A DNA stretch of 64,000 nucleotides from Deltaproteobacteria bacterium (GTDB lineage Bacteria; Desulfobacterota; Desulfuromonadia; Geobacterales; Geobacteraceae): contig SBEG01000015.1 in NCBI GenBank assembly GCA_009668975.1, positions 1-64,000 on the forward strand, given 5' to 3'. Of this stretch, positions 34,607 to 43,474 are shown one piece after another. Position 1 is the stretch's first letter; every line of letters starts with the position of its first letter. Both the position numbers and the translations under genes were made by a program. The notes beneath the pieces are model-generated. The model worked only from the letters and a program-made list of their open reading frames with translations. It did no database searches and had not been told where the DNA came from.

Positions 34607-35425
34607 ATGCAATTTCCTGAAATCAGACCCTACCTTTTTAAAATAGGCACCCTGGAAGTCCGCTGGTACGGACTGATGTACATCCTCGGATTCCTGGCCG
34701 TGTACCTGACCGCTCTTTCCGGTGCAAAGCGCAAAAAACTGCCTCTCAGCAAAGACGACATCGCCGACCTGGTCTTCGCCCTGGCCGTCGGCCTGATTGT
34801 CGGCGCCCGTTTCGGCTACGCTCTCTTTTACAACGTTTCGTACTATCTTGCCAACCCTTTGAAGGTGTTTGCCGTCTGGGAAGGTGGCATGTCGTTCCAT
34901 GGCGGACTGATCGGAACCGTGCTGGCGGCCCTGTATTTTTCCCGGAAGAAAAAAATCGGCATGCTCCAGATTGCCGACCTGATCACGCCGGCCGCCCCGA
35001 TCGGCCTCGGCCTCGGGCGGCTCGGCAACTTCATCAACGGCGAATTGTACGGACGGGTTACCGACGTGCCCTGGGGAGTGGTCTTCCCCACCGGCGGCCC
35101 CCTGCCGCGCCATCCCTCCCAGCTCTACGAGGCAATCCTCGAAGGACCGGTGCTTTTCGTAATCCTCTGGCTGGTGCGCCGTTCAAACGCGCCCCCGGGG
35201 ATGGTGCTCTGGGTGTTTCTCGCTTTATACGGTCTGTTCCGGCCCTTTGTGGAACTCTTCCGGGAACCTGACCAGCAGCTCGGCTTTCTCTTCGGCGCCT
35301 TCACCATGGGGCAACTGCTGAGCCTCCCGCTCTTTCTGATCGGCACGACGATGATCGTGGTTTCCTACAAAAGAGCTTCAAAGTCCGGTACGGCAGCAAA
35401 GACACGCAAGAAGGGCAATTCGTGA
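34607..35425 (+). CDS. lgt: Prolipoprotein diacylglyceryl transferase
   Basis: Attaches diacylglycerol to the lipobox Cys of prolipoproteins in the inner membrane. 272 residues, about seven membrane helices. The family signature GRLGNFINGELYGR (about 138-151) is complete, with RWYGLMYILGF at the N-terminus and GGMSFHGGLIG containing an essential His. The ATG at 34607 has AGAAGGGG upstream. Several lipoproteins in this window would be its substrates. Monocistronic, converging with the RsbW-like gene. Confidence 0.93.
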   Translation: MQFPEIRPYLFKIGTLEVRWYGLMYILGFLAVYLTALSGAKRKKLPLSKDDIADLVFALAVGLIVGARFGYALFYNVSYYLANPLKVFAVWEGGMSFHGGLIGTVLAALYFSRKKKIGMLQIADLITPAAPIGLGLGRLGNFINGELYGRVTDVPWGVVFPTGGPLPRHPSQLYEAILEGPVLFVILWLVRRSNAPPGMVLWVFLALYGLFRPFVELFREPDQQLGFLFGAFTMGQLLSLPLFLIGTTMIVVSYKRASKSGTAAKTRKKGNS

Positions 35426-35438
35426 ATTGCCCATATCC

Positions 35439-35864
35439 CTAGCGCAGCTTTTTCCACATTTCCAGGACGTTATATTCCTGCGTCTGACGATAGACGACCG
35501 TATCCATGAGACATTTGATGATGTAAATCCCCCGGCCGTGTTCTTCCAGTTTTTCCGGATCCTGGGCACAGGCCGCGTCAAAATCGAATCCCGGCCCATG
35601 GTCATAGACCCGGATCATGAGTTCTTCCTCGGAAAGTGAAATGAAGATATGGACGGTTTTGTCCGGGTCATCTTCGTGAGCATGGCGGATCGCATTGGCC
35701 ATTGCTTCCGTGAGCACCACGTTCAGATGCTGGGCAAGGGTTTCACCCTCTTTGCCCTTTTTATTCAGCTCCCGGGCCAGATCTTCACCGATCCGGCCAA
35801 CCAGTTCCAGGTAGCGGGTCTGGTTGGGAACCCTCAAGTCCAGTTTCAGCACTTTCTTTCCCAT
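35439..35864 (-). CDS. RsbW-like anti-sigma/serine kinase (HATPase)
   Basis: 141 residues, a GHKL ATPase of the RsbW/SpoIIAB type. N-box EAMANAIRHAHEDDP and G1 box VYDHGPGFD are intact. Such proteins phosphorylate the STAS antagonist and sequester a target, in many delta-proteobacteria a sigma or response-regulator partner rather than sigma-B. Encoded 38 bases after the STAS protein, on the same strand, so the pair is one operon with the phosphatase. Target unknown. Confidence 0.85.
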   Translation of the reverse strand: MGKKVLKLDLRVPNQTRYLELVGRIGEDLARELNKKGKEGETLAQHLNVVLTEAMANAIRHAHEDDPDKTVHIFISLSEEELMIRVYDHGPGFDFDAACAQDPEKLEEHGRGIYIIKCLMDTVVYRQTQEYNVLEMWKKLR

Positions 35865-35902
35865 GACGCCCTCTATAGCTGCACGGCACGTACTTGCTCC
35901 GG

Positions 35903-36250
35903 TTATTTTTTCCCTGACAGGGCGGCCAGCGCCTCTTCCTCGGAAACATAGATATCGAAGACCCGGTTCAGCCGGGTGAGTTCGAACATGGAGCGAACCT
36001 GATCCTGCAAGCCGGCCAAAGCCAGGGAGCCCTTGCAGGCAACAGCGTTCTTGAAGCCGGAAACCAGGGCTCCAAGGCCCGAACTGTCGATGAACCGCAC
36101 CTCGGCCAGATCCACCAGCACATTCTTTGCTCCCCCTTCGAAGATTTCCTTGAGCTTCAATTTCAGGACCTCGGAGTTATGGGCGTCAAGCCGCTCGCCC
36201 TTGAAGCGGAGAGTACTTACACCGCCGTCTGCCGCTATCTCAAGTTTCAT
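35903..36250 (-). CDS. STAS-domain anti-sigma factor antagonist (RsbV-like)
   Basis: 115 residues, single STAS domain. The phosphorylation loop reads VRFIDSSGLGALVSG, where the first Ser is the expected RsbW substrate. Unphosphorylated, it would bind the RsbW-like partner and free its client. Located between the RsbU-like phosphatase (16 bases upstream) and the kinase (38 bases downstream), so the three form a partner-switching module. Confidence 0.88.
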   Translation of the reverse strand: MKLEIAADGGVSTLRFKGERLDAHNSEVLKLKLKEIFEGGAKNVLVDLAEVRFIDSSGLGALVSGFKNAVACKGSLALAGLQDQVRSMFELTRLNRVFDIYVSEEEALAALSGKK

Positions 36251-36266
36251 AAAATTCTCCTCTTAA

Positions 36267-37067
36267 TCAGTCAATCTTCAGAACCACCAGTGAAACATCG
36301 TCCCGCAGGGTCTTTCGCCCGCTGAATTCGTGTACCTGCTTGAGCACTCCCTCGATAATCTCCTCCGGTGGGGCGCCCCGGTAGGCATAGAGCGCCTGAT
36401 ACAATCTTTCGCTACCAAACAGTTCCCCGGAACCATTCGGGGATTCCGTGATGCCGTCGGTGTAAAAGGTCAGGACGTCGCCCTCTCTGAGAAGCAGGTT
36501 TTTTTCCTCGAACTCCACGCCTTTGAGAACGCCCAGCACCATGCCTTCAGCATCCAGCTCAAGATAGCCCGGCTGTCCGCAGCGCAGCAACAGCGGAGGA
36601 TTGTGTCCGCCATTGGCATACGAGAGCAAGCGTGTTTCGGAGCTGAACTTCGCATAAAACATGCTGATAAAAAGTTCGGCCCGGCTCAGATCATCATACA
36701 GCAGCTCATTGAGAACCGCGAGCGCATCCCCGGCATTACCGGAACGAAAGGCATGGGCCCGGAGAACACTGCGTGTCTCCACCATAATCAGGGCCGAACC
36801 AAGGTTGTGCCCGGACACATCGGCAATGACCAGATCGAGGCTCGAATCGTCCCAGCGGAAAAAATCGTAGTAATCTCCGCCCACAACGTGAGCAGGGATG
36901 GAACAGCAGGCCATACGCACCCCGAGCATGGCAGGCGGGACATCCGGCAGAAGCGACTGCTGGATCTTGCTGGCCGTTGCCATCTCTCGCGTGTATTCGT
37001 CGAGGGCCGGGATGTCCGGGTACCTGCTGTCCGGCCTGCCGACAACGCGATTGCTTTTTTTCGTCAT
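36267..37067 (-). CDS. RsbU/SpoIIE-type PP2C serine phosphatase
   Basis: 266 residues. PP2C metal-binding motifs VVGGDYYDFFRWDDSS and VIADVSGHNLGSALIM are present, with ANGGHNPPLLL and TFYTDGITE later. It should dephosphorylate the STAS protein encoded downstream. The N-terminal 30 residues (TREMATASKIQQSLLPDVPP) form the usual linker helix but no sensor domain is attached, so its input is probably a partner protein. Its ATG overlaps the stop of the upstream kinase gene as ATGA. Confidence 0.9.
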   Translation of the reverse strand: MTKKSNRVVGRPDSRYPDIPALDEYTREMATASKIQQSLLPDVPPAMLGVRMACCSIPAHVVGGDYYDFFRWDDSSLDLVIADVSGHNLGSALIMVETRSVLRAHAFRSGNAGDALAVLNELLYDDLSRAELFISMFYAKFSSETRLLSYANGGHNPPLLLRCGQPGYLELDAEGMVLGVLKGVEFEEKNLLLREGDVLTFYTDGITESPNGSGELFGSERLYQALYAYRGAPPEEIIEGVLKQVHEFSGRKTLRDDVSLVVLKID

Positions 37068-38632
37068 GTTTCACATCCCTCCTCGATCGGCAAGACACGC
37101 CCGAGACTCTCTTCCAGCGGTAGTGAGGTATCAATCTCTACCCAGTTTTCCCGCTGCGGGTCGAGAGATTCAAAATCGTTCTTTTGCCGGGAAAAAAGTG
37201 CCCAGCGACCATCGGAAACATCACTTCCCTCAGCTTCCCGCTCCTCAAGCCGCTCCCTGCTGACCTCTTCAGGGCACCAGGCATGGAAGAGACAAAAGCG
37301 TACTCCCAACCGCCGGGCAAGGTCCACGGCCGCGGAACGGTCGGCGCTCCGGGAAAAGGAAGCATCCATAATGACGCTGCGCCCAACCGCCAGTGTTTCT
37401 TCCGCCCTGCGGAACATTTCCCGATAGGTATCCCGGGTGAATTCCCGTGAGTAGATGCCCTGATTGTACCGGTCATGGCAGCGAGATGTCTTCGATAGAC
37501 CCGCAAGTTCCTTGCGCAGCATGTCCGAGCTGAGCAATTCAAGCCCGAGTTCGAAGGAAAGTTCGCGGGCCAGGGTGCTCTTCCCCGCGCCCATCAGCCC
37601 GCTGAATACGACCAAGACCGGGGAGAGGCCGCGGCGTCTGATGTAGCCTCGGGCCAGACGGAAATGCCGCCGGGCACTCTGCCGCGCGAAATCCTTTCCG
37701 CGTTCGTCGATTTGTGGATCGTCAAGCCGGAAGCTTTCCACCTTGCCACGGACAAAAGACCGGTAGACCCGATAGAAATCGAGTACCTTCGTCATTCCAC
37801 AGTCACCGGTCAGCTTACAATACTCCTGCAGGAGGACTTCCGCAAGGTCCCGCCGGCCACGGTACTCCAGGTCCATCAGCAGAAAGGCCAGATCAGCCGC
37901 GGTATCAGAAAAGCGAAAACGGGCATTGAACTCGATACAGTCAAAAATATACACCCGGTCGGCCAGACAGATATTCTCGCTATGGATATCCCCATCGCAA
38001 TCCCGGATGAAACCGTTGGCAACCCGCTCGGCAAAAAGCTCCCCATGTCCCGCCATGAAACGCTCAACCCATGCGCGGATGACTTGGAAATCGGTCCGGG
38101 ACAAGGTCCGGGAAAGAAACGGTTCCATCTGAAGAAAGTTTTCCGACCAGTTCCGGCGGATTACCTCAAGGCTGCCATAGGTGTCGATTTCCTTGCTCTG
38201 CTCGGCATGGAGATGGAAATCAGCGATGATCCGGGCGATCCCGCGCATATCATCTTCGCCTACCGCGTCCTGCTCCAGCAATTGGTCAAGCATCCGCCCG
38301 GCAGGAAGTCGCTTCATCTTGACCGCATAGTCGACCACGGCGCCCTCCCCGAACAGACAGACCCCGGCGGGAGATTCCCGGACCTCCACCACGCCAAGAT
38401 ACATGCCGGGGCACAGCCGGCGGTTGAGGCGCACCTCCTCCTCACAGTAAAAGCGCCGCCGGTCCAGGGTAAGAAAATTGAGAAAGCCGAAATCAACCGG
38501 CTTTTTAATCTTATAGACAAATCTATCCGTCAGAAAAAGTACCGACACATGGGTCTGGATAAGAGCCACCGAAGCGGTCTCTTCATCATATGCAGCCGGA
38601 TCGAGTAAAGCATCAAGGTATCTGGGTTCCAT
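37064..38632 (-). CDS. Aminoglycoside-phosphotransferase-like / P-loop kinase fusion
   Basis: 522 residues with two kinase-like parts. Residues about 1-310 resemble a phosphotransferase fold (FVYKIKKPVDFGFLNFLTLD; catalytic-loop-like CDGDIHSENICL; then FDCIEFNARFRFSD). Residues about 345-520 form a P-loop kinase of the zeta/YciB type with Walker A FSGLMGAGKSTLARELS. Such fusions are widespread in proteobacteria and their substrate is unknown. It is translationally coupled (ATGA) to the RsbU-like gene, which suggests co-regulation. ATG at 38632; the TTG at 38656 is less likely. A possible RNA pseudoknot overlaps its ribosome site (38638-38699). Confidence 0.8.
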   Translation of the reverse strand: MEPRYLDALLDPAAYDEETASVALIQTHVSVLFLTDRFVYKIKKPVDFGFLNFLTLDRRRFYCEEEVRLNRRLCPGMYLGVVEVRESPAGVCLFGEGAVVDYAVKMKRLPAGRMLDQLLEQDAVGEDDMRGIARIIADFHLHAEQSKEIDTYGSLEVIRRNWSENFLQMEPFLSRTLSRTDFQVIRAWVERFMAGHGELFAERVANGFIRDCDGDIHSENICLADRVYIFDCIEFNARFRFSDTAADLAFLLMDLEYRGRRDLAEVLLQEYCKLTGDCGMTKVLDFYRVYRSFVRGKVESFRLDDPQIDERGKDFARQSARRHFRLARGYIRRRGLSPVLVVFSGLMGAGKSTLARELSFELGLELLSSDMLRKELAGLSKTSRCHDRYNQGIYSREFTRDTYREMFRRAEETLAVGRSVIMDASFSRSADRSAAVDLARRLGVRFCLFHAWCPEEVSRERLEEREAEGSDVSDGRWALFSRQKNDFESLDPQRENWVEIDTSLPLEESLGRVLPIEEGCET

Positions 38633-38637
38633 GAAAA

Positions 38638-38699
38638 ATATCCCGGAGAGCGTCAATGGCTATCAACAGAGAAATTCCTGGGATATTCATTTGACGCTC
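38638..38699 (-). promoter_or_regulatory. Interleaved inverted repeats at the leader of the kinase fusion (possible pseudoknot)
   Basis: Two perfect inverted repeats are interleaved: ATATCCC (38638-38644) with GGGATAT (38680-38686), and GAGCGTCAA (38648-38656) with TTGACGCTC (38691-38699). The order A-B-A'-B' is that of an H-type pseudoknot. On the minus-strand transcript the GGGATAT arm is the likely ribosome site of the gene starting at 38632. Confidence 0.45.
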
Positions 38700-39034
38700 C
38701 TACTGATTTATGGTAGCTTTTTCACTATAATTCCAAAGAAATTCGGAGACCGTGACGTCAATAAGTTTACCCTATTCTCGACACATGACATGTCTCCGTC
38801 CCACATCATTGCCGGTGACGAAGTTCCAGGTCACACAATCGTTGGAACTGAGAGGGAACAATAAACAAGCAGTCATTGATCACGGCGCACCAATACCTTC
38901 TGTGCAACAGTCTGTCAATTCTTCGATACTGTAGTGAAGCATTAACCTTAACGAACCAGGAAACATCCGTGGACAGAGCACTACTCTCCGCGAACCGCTC
39001 ACGAACCTCTGGTTATTTGCGCCGGAAAACCTTA
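38700..39034. other. Upstream region of the TPR-ABC operon
   Basis: About 335 bases with no gene I can support. It should contain the plus-strand promoter of the operon beginning at 39035; TATAAT occurs at 38727-38732 but a matching -35 element is unclear. Confidence 0.35.
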
Positions 39035-40753
39035 ATGAAAACAATAATCGCCAGTGCCACCCTCATGCTGTTACTCCTGCCTGCCTGTTCCCTCAGCCAA
39101 ACGGCGAAGACAAGGCCAGCTGCCGCACCGACTCCCAGGATGATTGAAACCAAGAAGGAATCCCGCGGTTTGTATGTCTATTCGCTTTCGCGGGCGCGCA
39201 TCCTCGAAGGAGACCCCGAAGGCGCCCTCGTGCTTCTACGGGAAGCGCTTGCGGAAGACCCGAAATCAGCATTCCTCCATACAAAGGTCGCGGAAGCTTA
39301 CCTGAAGACCAACAGCCCCCAGGAAGCCATTGAAGCCTGCGAAACGGCAATTCATTTCGACCCGGATTTTCGCCGCGCCCGGATGCTGCTCGGCATGATA
39401 CTGGCTGCCATGGGCAAAGACCAGGAAGCAATACCGCATTTTGTCAAGGCGCAGGAACTGGACCCGAACAAGGAAGATGCGGCCATCAACCTGGCAGTAT
39501 CGTATCTCAAAGTATACGACTACGAGGAAGCGGTCAAGGTTCTGAAAAACCTCTTGAAGAAATCTCCCGACTCCCCCCTCGGTTACTACTACCTGGGCAA
39601 AGCCTACGAACGGATGAAGCTGCACCGCGAAGCATCCAATTATTACCGGAAAGCCATCGAATTGAAACCGGACTTCGAGCAGGCCCTGATTGACCTGGGG
39701 CTCTCTTTGGAAAACACCGCCCGACTCGACGAAGCTATCGGAATATTTCAGGAGGTGCTGTCTCTCAACCCCTTGAACCAGAACGTGGCGCAACACCTCG
39801 TCCAGTTGTATATACAGCAGCAGCGTTTGGAAGACGCCTTGGCGCTCCTGAAAACCCTGTCCTTTGAAGGTATCGAAGGGCTCGAGGTGCGGCGCAAGAT
39901 CGGGCTGATCTATCTGGAATTGGAAAAATATGACGAGGCGATCAAGGAATTCAACGATATCCTCACCAGAAATCCCGAAGCGGACCCGATCCGGCTGTAT
40001 CTGGCGGCCTGTTATGCGGAAAAAAAGGAATACGACAAGGCCATAGAAGAATTCGGTAAAATACCCGCTTCCTCCGCAAGCTACTTCGATGCTCTGGGTC
40101 AGATTGCACTCCTTTACAAGGAAACGGGTAAGACTGAGCAGGCGCTAACTCTCTTGAAGGACTCGATTGCCAAGAATCCGGAAAAACCCGAGCTCTACCT
40201 GTATCTGTCAGGAGTTTACGAAACACTTGATCGCCCGGCCGAAGGACTGAAAACCCTGACCGCCGTGGAAAAAAAGTTTGAAGACAATAGCGCCATCCAA
40301 TTCCGCATAGCGGTCCTCTATGATAAAATCGGGAACCGGGAAGCATCCATCTCTCGCCTGAAAAAGGTCCTCAGCATCAACCCGGACGACGCCCAGGCCC
40401 TCAACTACCTCGGCTATACCTACGCGGAGATGGGCACAAACCTGGATGAAGCCTTGGGCTACCTGCAAAAAGCTGTCAATCTGCGGCCTGAAGACGGCTT
40501 CATCCGGGACAGTCTCGGCTGGGTCTACTTCAAGCTGAAACGCTACGATGAAGCAATTGCAAATCTCGAGAAAGCCGTAAAACTGGCGGAAAACGACCCC
40601 ACCATCCTCGAGCACCTGGCAGATGTCTACGTGGCCAAGGGTAACTACCCCCGGGCCAAACTCTTCTACCAGAAAGTGTTGAAGATCGATCCGGACAATA
40701 AGGGCGTCGCAAAAAAACTGAACCAGCTCCAAAAGGCAATAGGTGCGAAATGA
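39035..40753 (+). CDS. TPR-repeat lipoprotein
   Basis: 572 residues. A lipoprotein signal (MKTIIASATLMLLLLPAC, Cys 18) is followed by about 14 tetratricopeptide repeats covering nearly the whole protein (for example EAIEACETAIHFDPDFRRAR, LDEAIGIFQEVLSLNPLNQN, LDEALGYLQKAVNLRPEDGF). Likely an outer-membrane-attached scaffold in the periplasm. The frame is open from 38876, but this ATG is the one that gives a lipobox. Its stop overlaps the start of the peptide-binding protein as ATGA, so it is the first gene of a coupled operon with an oligopeptide transporter. No function in transport is known for it. Confidence 0.85.
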   Translation: MKTIIASATLMLLLLPACSLSQTAKTRPAAAPTPRMIETKKESRGLYVYSLSRARILEGDPEGALVLLREALAEDPKSAFLHTKVAEAYLKTNSPQEAIEACETAIHFDPDFRRARMLLGMILAAMGKDQEAIPHFVKAQELDPNKEDAAINLAVSYLKVYDYEEAVKVLKNLLKKSPDSPLGYYYLGKAYERMKLHREASNYYRKAIELKPDFEQALIDLGLSLENTARLDEAIGIFQEVLSLNPLNQNVAQHLVQLYIQQQRLEDALALLKTLSFEGIEGLEVRRKIGLIYLELEKYDEAIKEFNDILTRNPEADPIRLYLAACYAEKKEYDKAIEEFGKIPASSASYFDALGQIALLYKETGKTEQALTLLKDSIAKNPEKPELYLYLSGVYETLDRPAEGLKTLTAVEKKFEDNSAIQFRIAVLYDKIGNREASISRLKKVLSINPDDAQALNYLGYTYAEMGTNLDEALGYLQKAVNLRPEDGFIRDSLGWVYFKLKRYDEAIANLEKAVKLAENDPTILEHLADVYVAKGNYPRAKLFYQKVLKIDPDNKGVAKKLNQLQKAIGAK

Positions 40754-42381
40754 AAGGGAAGTTTTCGGCTTTCCTCGCTCTTTTTCTGTCCCTGGCCTTT
40801 CTTGCCTCCTGCGATAACAACCCGGAACAGCGGCCAGCACCGGTTCGAGGAGTGGCTGCACCCGCATACGGTGACAGCCTGGTCGACGGAACCATCGGTG
40901 AGCCGTCGAATCTTATTCCGATTCTTGCCGCCGACAGCGCCTCCCACAGTGTTGCCGGCCTCATCTACAACGGCCTGCTCAAGTACGATAAAGACCTTGC
41001 CCTGGTGGGCGACCTTGCCAAATCATGGGAGGTGTCCAACGACGGTCTCACGATAACCTTTCACCTCCGCAAAGACGTCAAATGGCACGATGGCCGTGAA
41101 TTTACCTCCCGGGATGTACTGTACACCTACCGGGTTACCATCGACCCCAAGACCCCGACAGCTTATGCGGAGGATTTCAAGCAGGTAAAGAAAGCCGAGG
41201 CGCCCGACCCTTACACATTCCGGGTACTCTATGAAAAACCCTTTGCACCGGCACTGCCATCCTGGAGCATGTCGATCCTGCCTGCACATCTGCTTGAGGG
41301 TACGGACATCACGAAAAGTCCGCTCTCCCGCGCACCAGTGGGAACAGGACCCTACCGCCTGAAGGACTGGGTCGCCGGCCAGAAGGTCGTCCTGGAATCG
41401 TTTCACGACTATTACGAAGGCCGGCCTTACATCGACCGCTACGTCTACCGGATTATTCCGGACAGCTCCACCATGTACATGGAACTCAAATCGGGAGGAC
41501 TGGACATGATGTCCCTGACCCCGGTGCAGTATCAGCGTCAGACCGGCACCCCTGAATTCAAGGAGCGATTCAACAAATTCCGCTATCCGGCCTCGGCCTA
41601 CACCTATCTCGGCTACAATCTAAGACATCCGCTGTTCAAGGACAAAAGGGTTCGACAGGCCCTGACCTTGGCCATCAACAAGGAAGAGATAATCCACGGC
41701 GTACTTTTGGGCATGGGGCAGATTGCCCATGGCCCGTATAAGCCGGGAACCTGGGCGTATTCGGCAAAAGTGAGGGATTTCGCCTACGATCCCGCAAAAG
41801 CGCGGGAACTGCTTGCCGAAGCAGGGTGGAAACAACGGAACAGCGCGGGCATCCTGGCAAAGGACGGCCGTACATTCCGGTTCACGATCTTGACCAACCA
41901 GGGAAATGCAGAGCGTTTAAAGACAGCGCAGATCATTCAGCAGCGCCTTAAGGATGTGGGAATCGAAGTCAAGATCCGCGTCGTGGAATGGGCATCATTT
42001 CTCAGCCAGTTCATCGATCCGGGAAATTTCGAGGCGGTCATTCTCGGCTGGAGCATCACCCCCGACCCCGATCTCTTCGATGTCTGGCACTCCAGCAAAA
42101 CCGGACCCAAGGAACTGAATTTCATCGGTTTCAAAAACAGTGAGGTGGACCGGCTGATCGAGAAGGGACGCGGGACCTTTGACGTGGAAGTACGGAAAAA
42201 GTGCTATTATCGGATTCAGGAGATCCTGGCCGAAGAGCAGCCCTACACCTTCCTCTACGTACCGGACGCACTGCCGGTGGTCAGTTCCCGCTTCCACGGC
42301 ATCGAACCGGCGCCGGCCGGAATATCGTACAACTTCATCGAGTGGTATGTGCCGAAGGCGGCGCAGGTGTACAAGGATTAA
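40750..42381 (+). CDS. Oligopeptide ABC transporter substrate-binding lipoprotein
   Basis: 543 residues, SBP_bac_5 family (OppA/DppA-like). A lipoprotein signal ends in LAFLASC (Cys 21), then GEPSNLIPILAADSASHSVA and LAKSWEVSNDGLTITFHLRK (the family's conserved entry) are present. The stretch YLGYNLRHPLFKDKRVRQAL is another hallmark. Binds peptides or nickel-like ligands in the periplasm and hands them to the permeases encoded downstream. Start coupled to the TPR gene by ATGA. A 100-base gap with a hairpin separates it from the first permease. Peptide is the default substrate; it could be another oligomeric ligand. Confidence 0.88.
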   Translation: MKGKFSAFLALFLSLAFLASCDNNPEQRPAPVRGVAAPAYGDSLVDGTIGEPSNLIPILAADSASHSVAGLIYNGLLKYDKDLALVGDLAKSWEVSNDGLTITFHLRKDVKWHDGREFTSRDVLYTYRVTIDPKTPTAYAEDFKQVKKAEAPDPYTFRVLYEKPFAPALPSWSMSILPAHLLEGTDITKSPLSRAPVGTGPYRLKDWVAGQKVVLESFHDYYEGRPYIDRYVYRIIPDSSTMYMELKSGGLDMMSLTPVQYQRQTGTPEFKERFNKFRYPASAYTYLGYNLRHPLFKDKRVRQALTLAINKEEIIHGVLLGMGQIAHGPYKPGTWAYSAKVRDFAYDPAKARELLAEAGWKQRNSAGILAKDGRTFRFTILTNQGNAERLKTAQIIQQRLKDVGIEVKIRVVEWASFLSQFIDPGNFEAVILGWSITPDPDLFDVWHSSKTGPKELNFIGFKNSEVDRLIEKGRGTFDVEVRKKCYYRIQEILAEEQPYTFLYVPDALPVVSSRFHGIEPAPAGISYNFIEWYVPKAAQVYKD

Positions 42382-42386
42382 ATCGC

Positions 42387-42429
42387 ACCACCCCTGTACA
42401 CTCCTTATCAAGGAGGGGCTGGGGGTGGT
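42387..42429. repeat. Intercistronic palindrome in the oligopeptide operon
   Basis: ACCACCCC (42387-42394) and GGGGTGGT (42422-42429) enclose a second perfect stem CTCCTT-ATC-AAGGAG (42401-42415). On either strand it lacks a U-tract. It may stabilise the upstream message, giving more binding protein than permease. Its CTCCTT/AAGGAG core resembles the repeats at 18814 and 45731. Confidence 0.5.
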
Positions 42430-42482
42430 CAGCGAATCTTTGATTTCTTTAACAGAATTCGAACCAAGAGTTACGAACTAAT

Positions 42483-43463
42483 ATGATCACCTACCTGATG
42501 AAACGAATCCTGATGCTGATACCGCTGATGTTCGGGATTACCCTGATCACCTTTGCGGTGATCCATCTGGCGCCGGGCGAACCGGTCGATATGCAGACCG
42601 CCATGAATCCCAAGGTCTCGGCCGAGGCACGCCAGAAGATGCGGGAATTCTACGGCCTCGACCAGCCGCTCCACGTGCAGTACGTCAGCTGGCTCGGACG
42701 GATGGCCCGCCTCGATTTCGGCCGCTCTTTCGCGCCGGACAACCGTCCGGTCACCGACAAGATCGTCGAGCGGATTCCGGTCACCCTCAGCCTCAATATC
42801 ATTGCCCTGATCCTGGAGTTCGGCCTGGCGATCCCGATCGGCATACTGGCCGCGGTGCGCCGGGATACCATCCTGGATAAGGGCATCACGGTGTTCGTCT
42901 TTCTCGGCTTCGCCATCCCGACCTTCTGGCTGGCGCTGCTCCTGATGTATTTCTTCGGCGTGAAACTCGCCTGGCTGCCGATCTCCGGCCTTCACTCGCT
43001 GGGCAGCGACCAGCTCGGACCGATCGCCTGGTTCTGGGATCTGGCAAAGCATTTGATCCTGCCGGTCGGAATTGCCACCTTCGGCAGCCTGGCCGGATTG
43101 TCGCGTTACATGCGTTCCACCATGCTGGAGGTCATCCGCCAGGACTATATCACCACGGCTCGGGCCAAGGGCCTTTCGGAGCGGGTCGTGATCTTCCGCC
43201 ATGCGCTCAGGAACGCCCTGCTGCCGGTTGTCACCCTGCTCGGTTTTTCCCTGCCCGGGCTCATCGGCGGCAGCGTCATCTTCGAAACGATCTTCGCCAT
43301 TCCCGGCATGGGCCAGCTCTTCTACACCGGGGTCATGTCCCGGGACTACCCCCTGGTCATGGGCATCCTGGTCATCGGCGCATTTCTCACCCTGATCGGA
43401 AACCTGCTCGCGGATATCTGCTATTCGTTCGCTGATCCGCGCATCCGCCACGGGCGAGCGTGA
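42483..43463 (+). CDS. Oligopeptide ABC transporter permease, DppB/OppB type
   Basis: 326 residues with six membrane helices. The N-terminal pair [20 protein letters not shown] and the EAA-type loop [21 protein letters not shown] are typical of DppB. The final segment reads [19 protein letters not shown]. It forms a heterodimer with the DppC-like permease encoded 12 bases later. No ATPase genes (DppD/F) lie downstream, so they must be supplied from elsewhere. Confidence 0.9.
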   Translation: MITYLMKRILMLIPLMFGITLITFAVIHLAPGEPVDMQTAMNPKVSAEARQKMREFYGLDQPLHVQYVSWLGRMARLDFGRSFAPDNRPVTDKIVERIPVTLSLNIIALILEFGLAIPIGILAAVRRDTILDKGITVFVFLGFAIPTFWLALLLMYFFGVKLAWLPISGLHSLGSDQLGPIAWFWDLAKHLILPVGIATFGSLAGLSRYMRSTMLEVIRQDYITTARAKGLSERVVIFRHALRNALLPVVTLLGFSLPGLIGGSVIFETIFAIPGMGQLFYTGVMSRDYPLVMGILVIGAFLTLIGNLLADICYSFADPRIRHGRA

Positions 43464-43474
43464 GGATTATCGCA

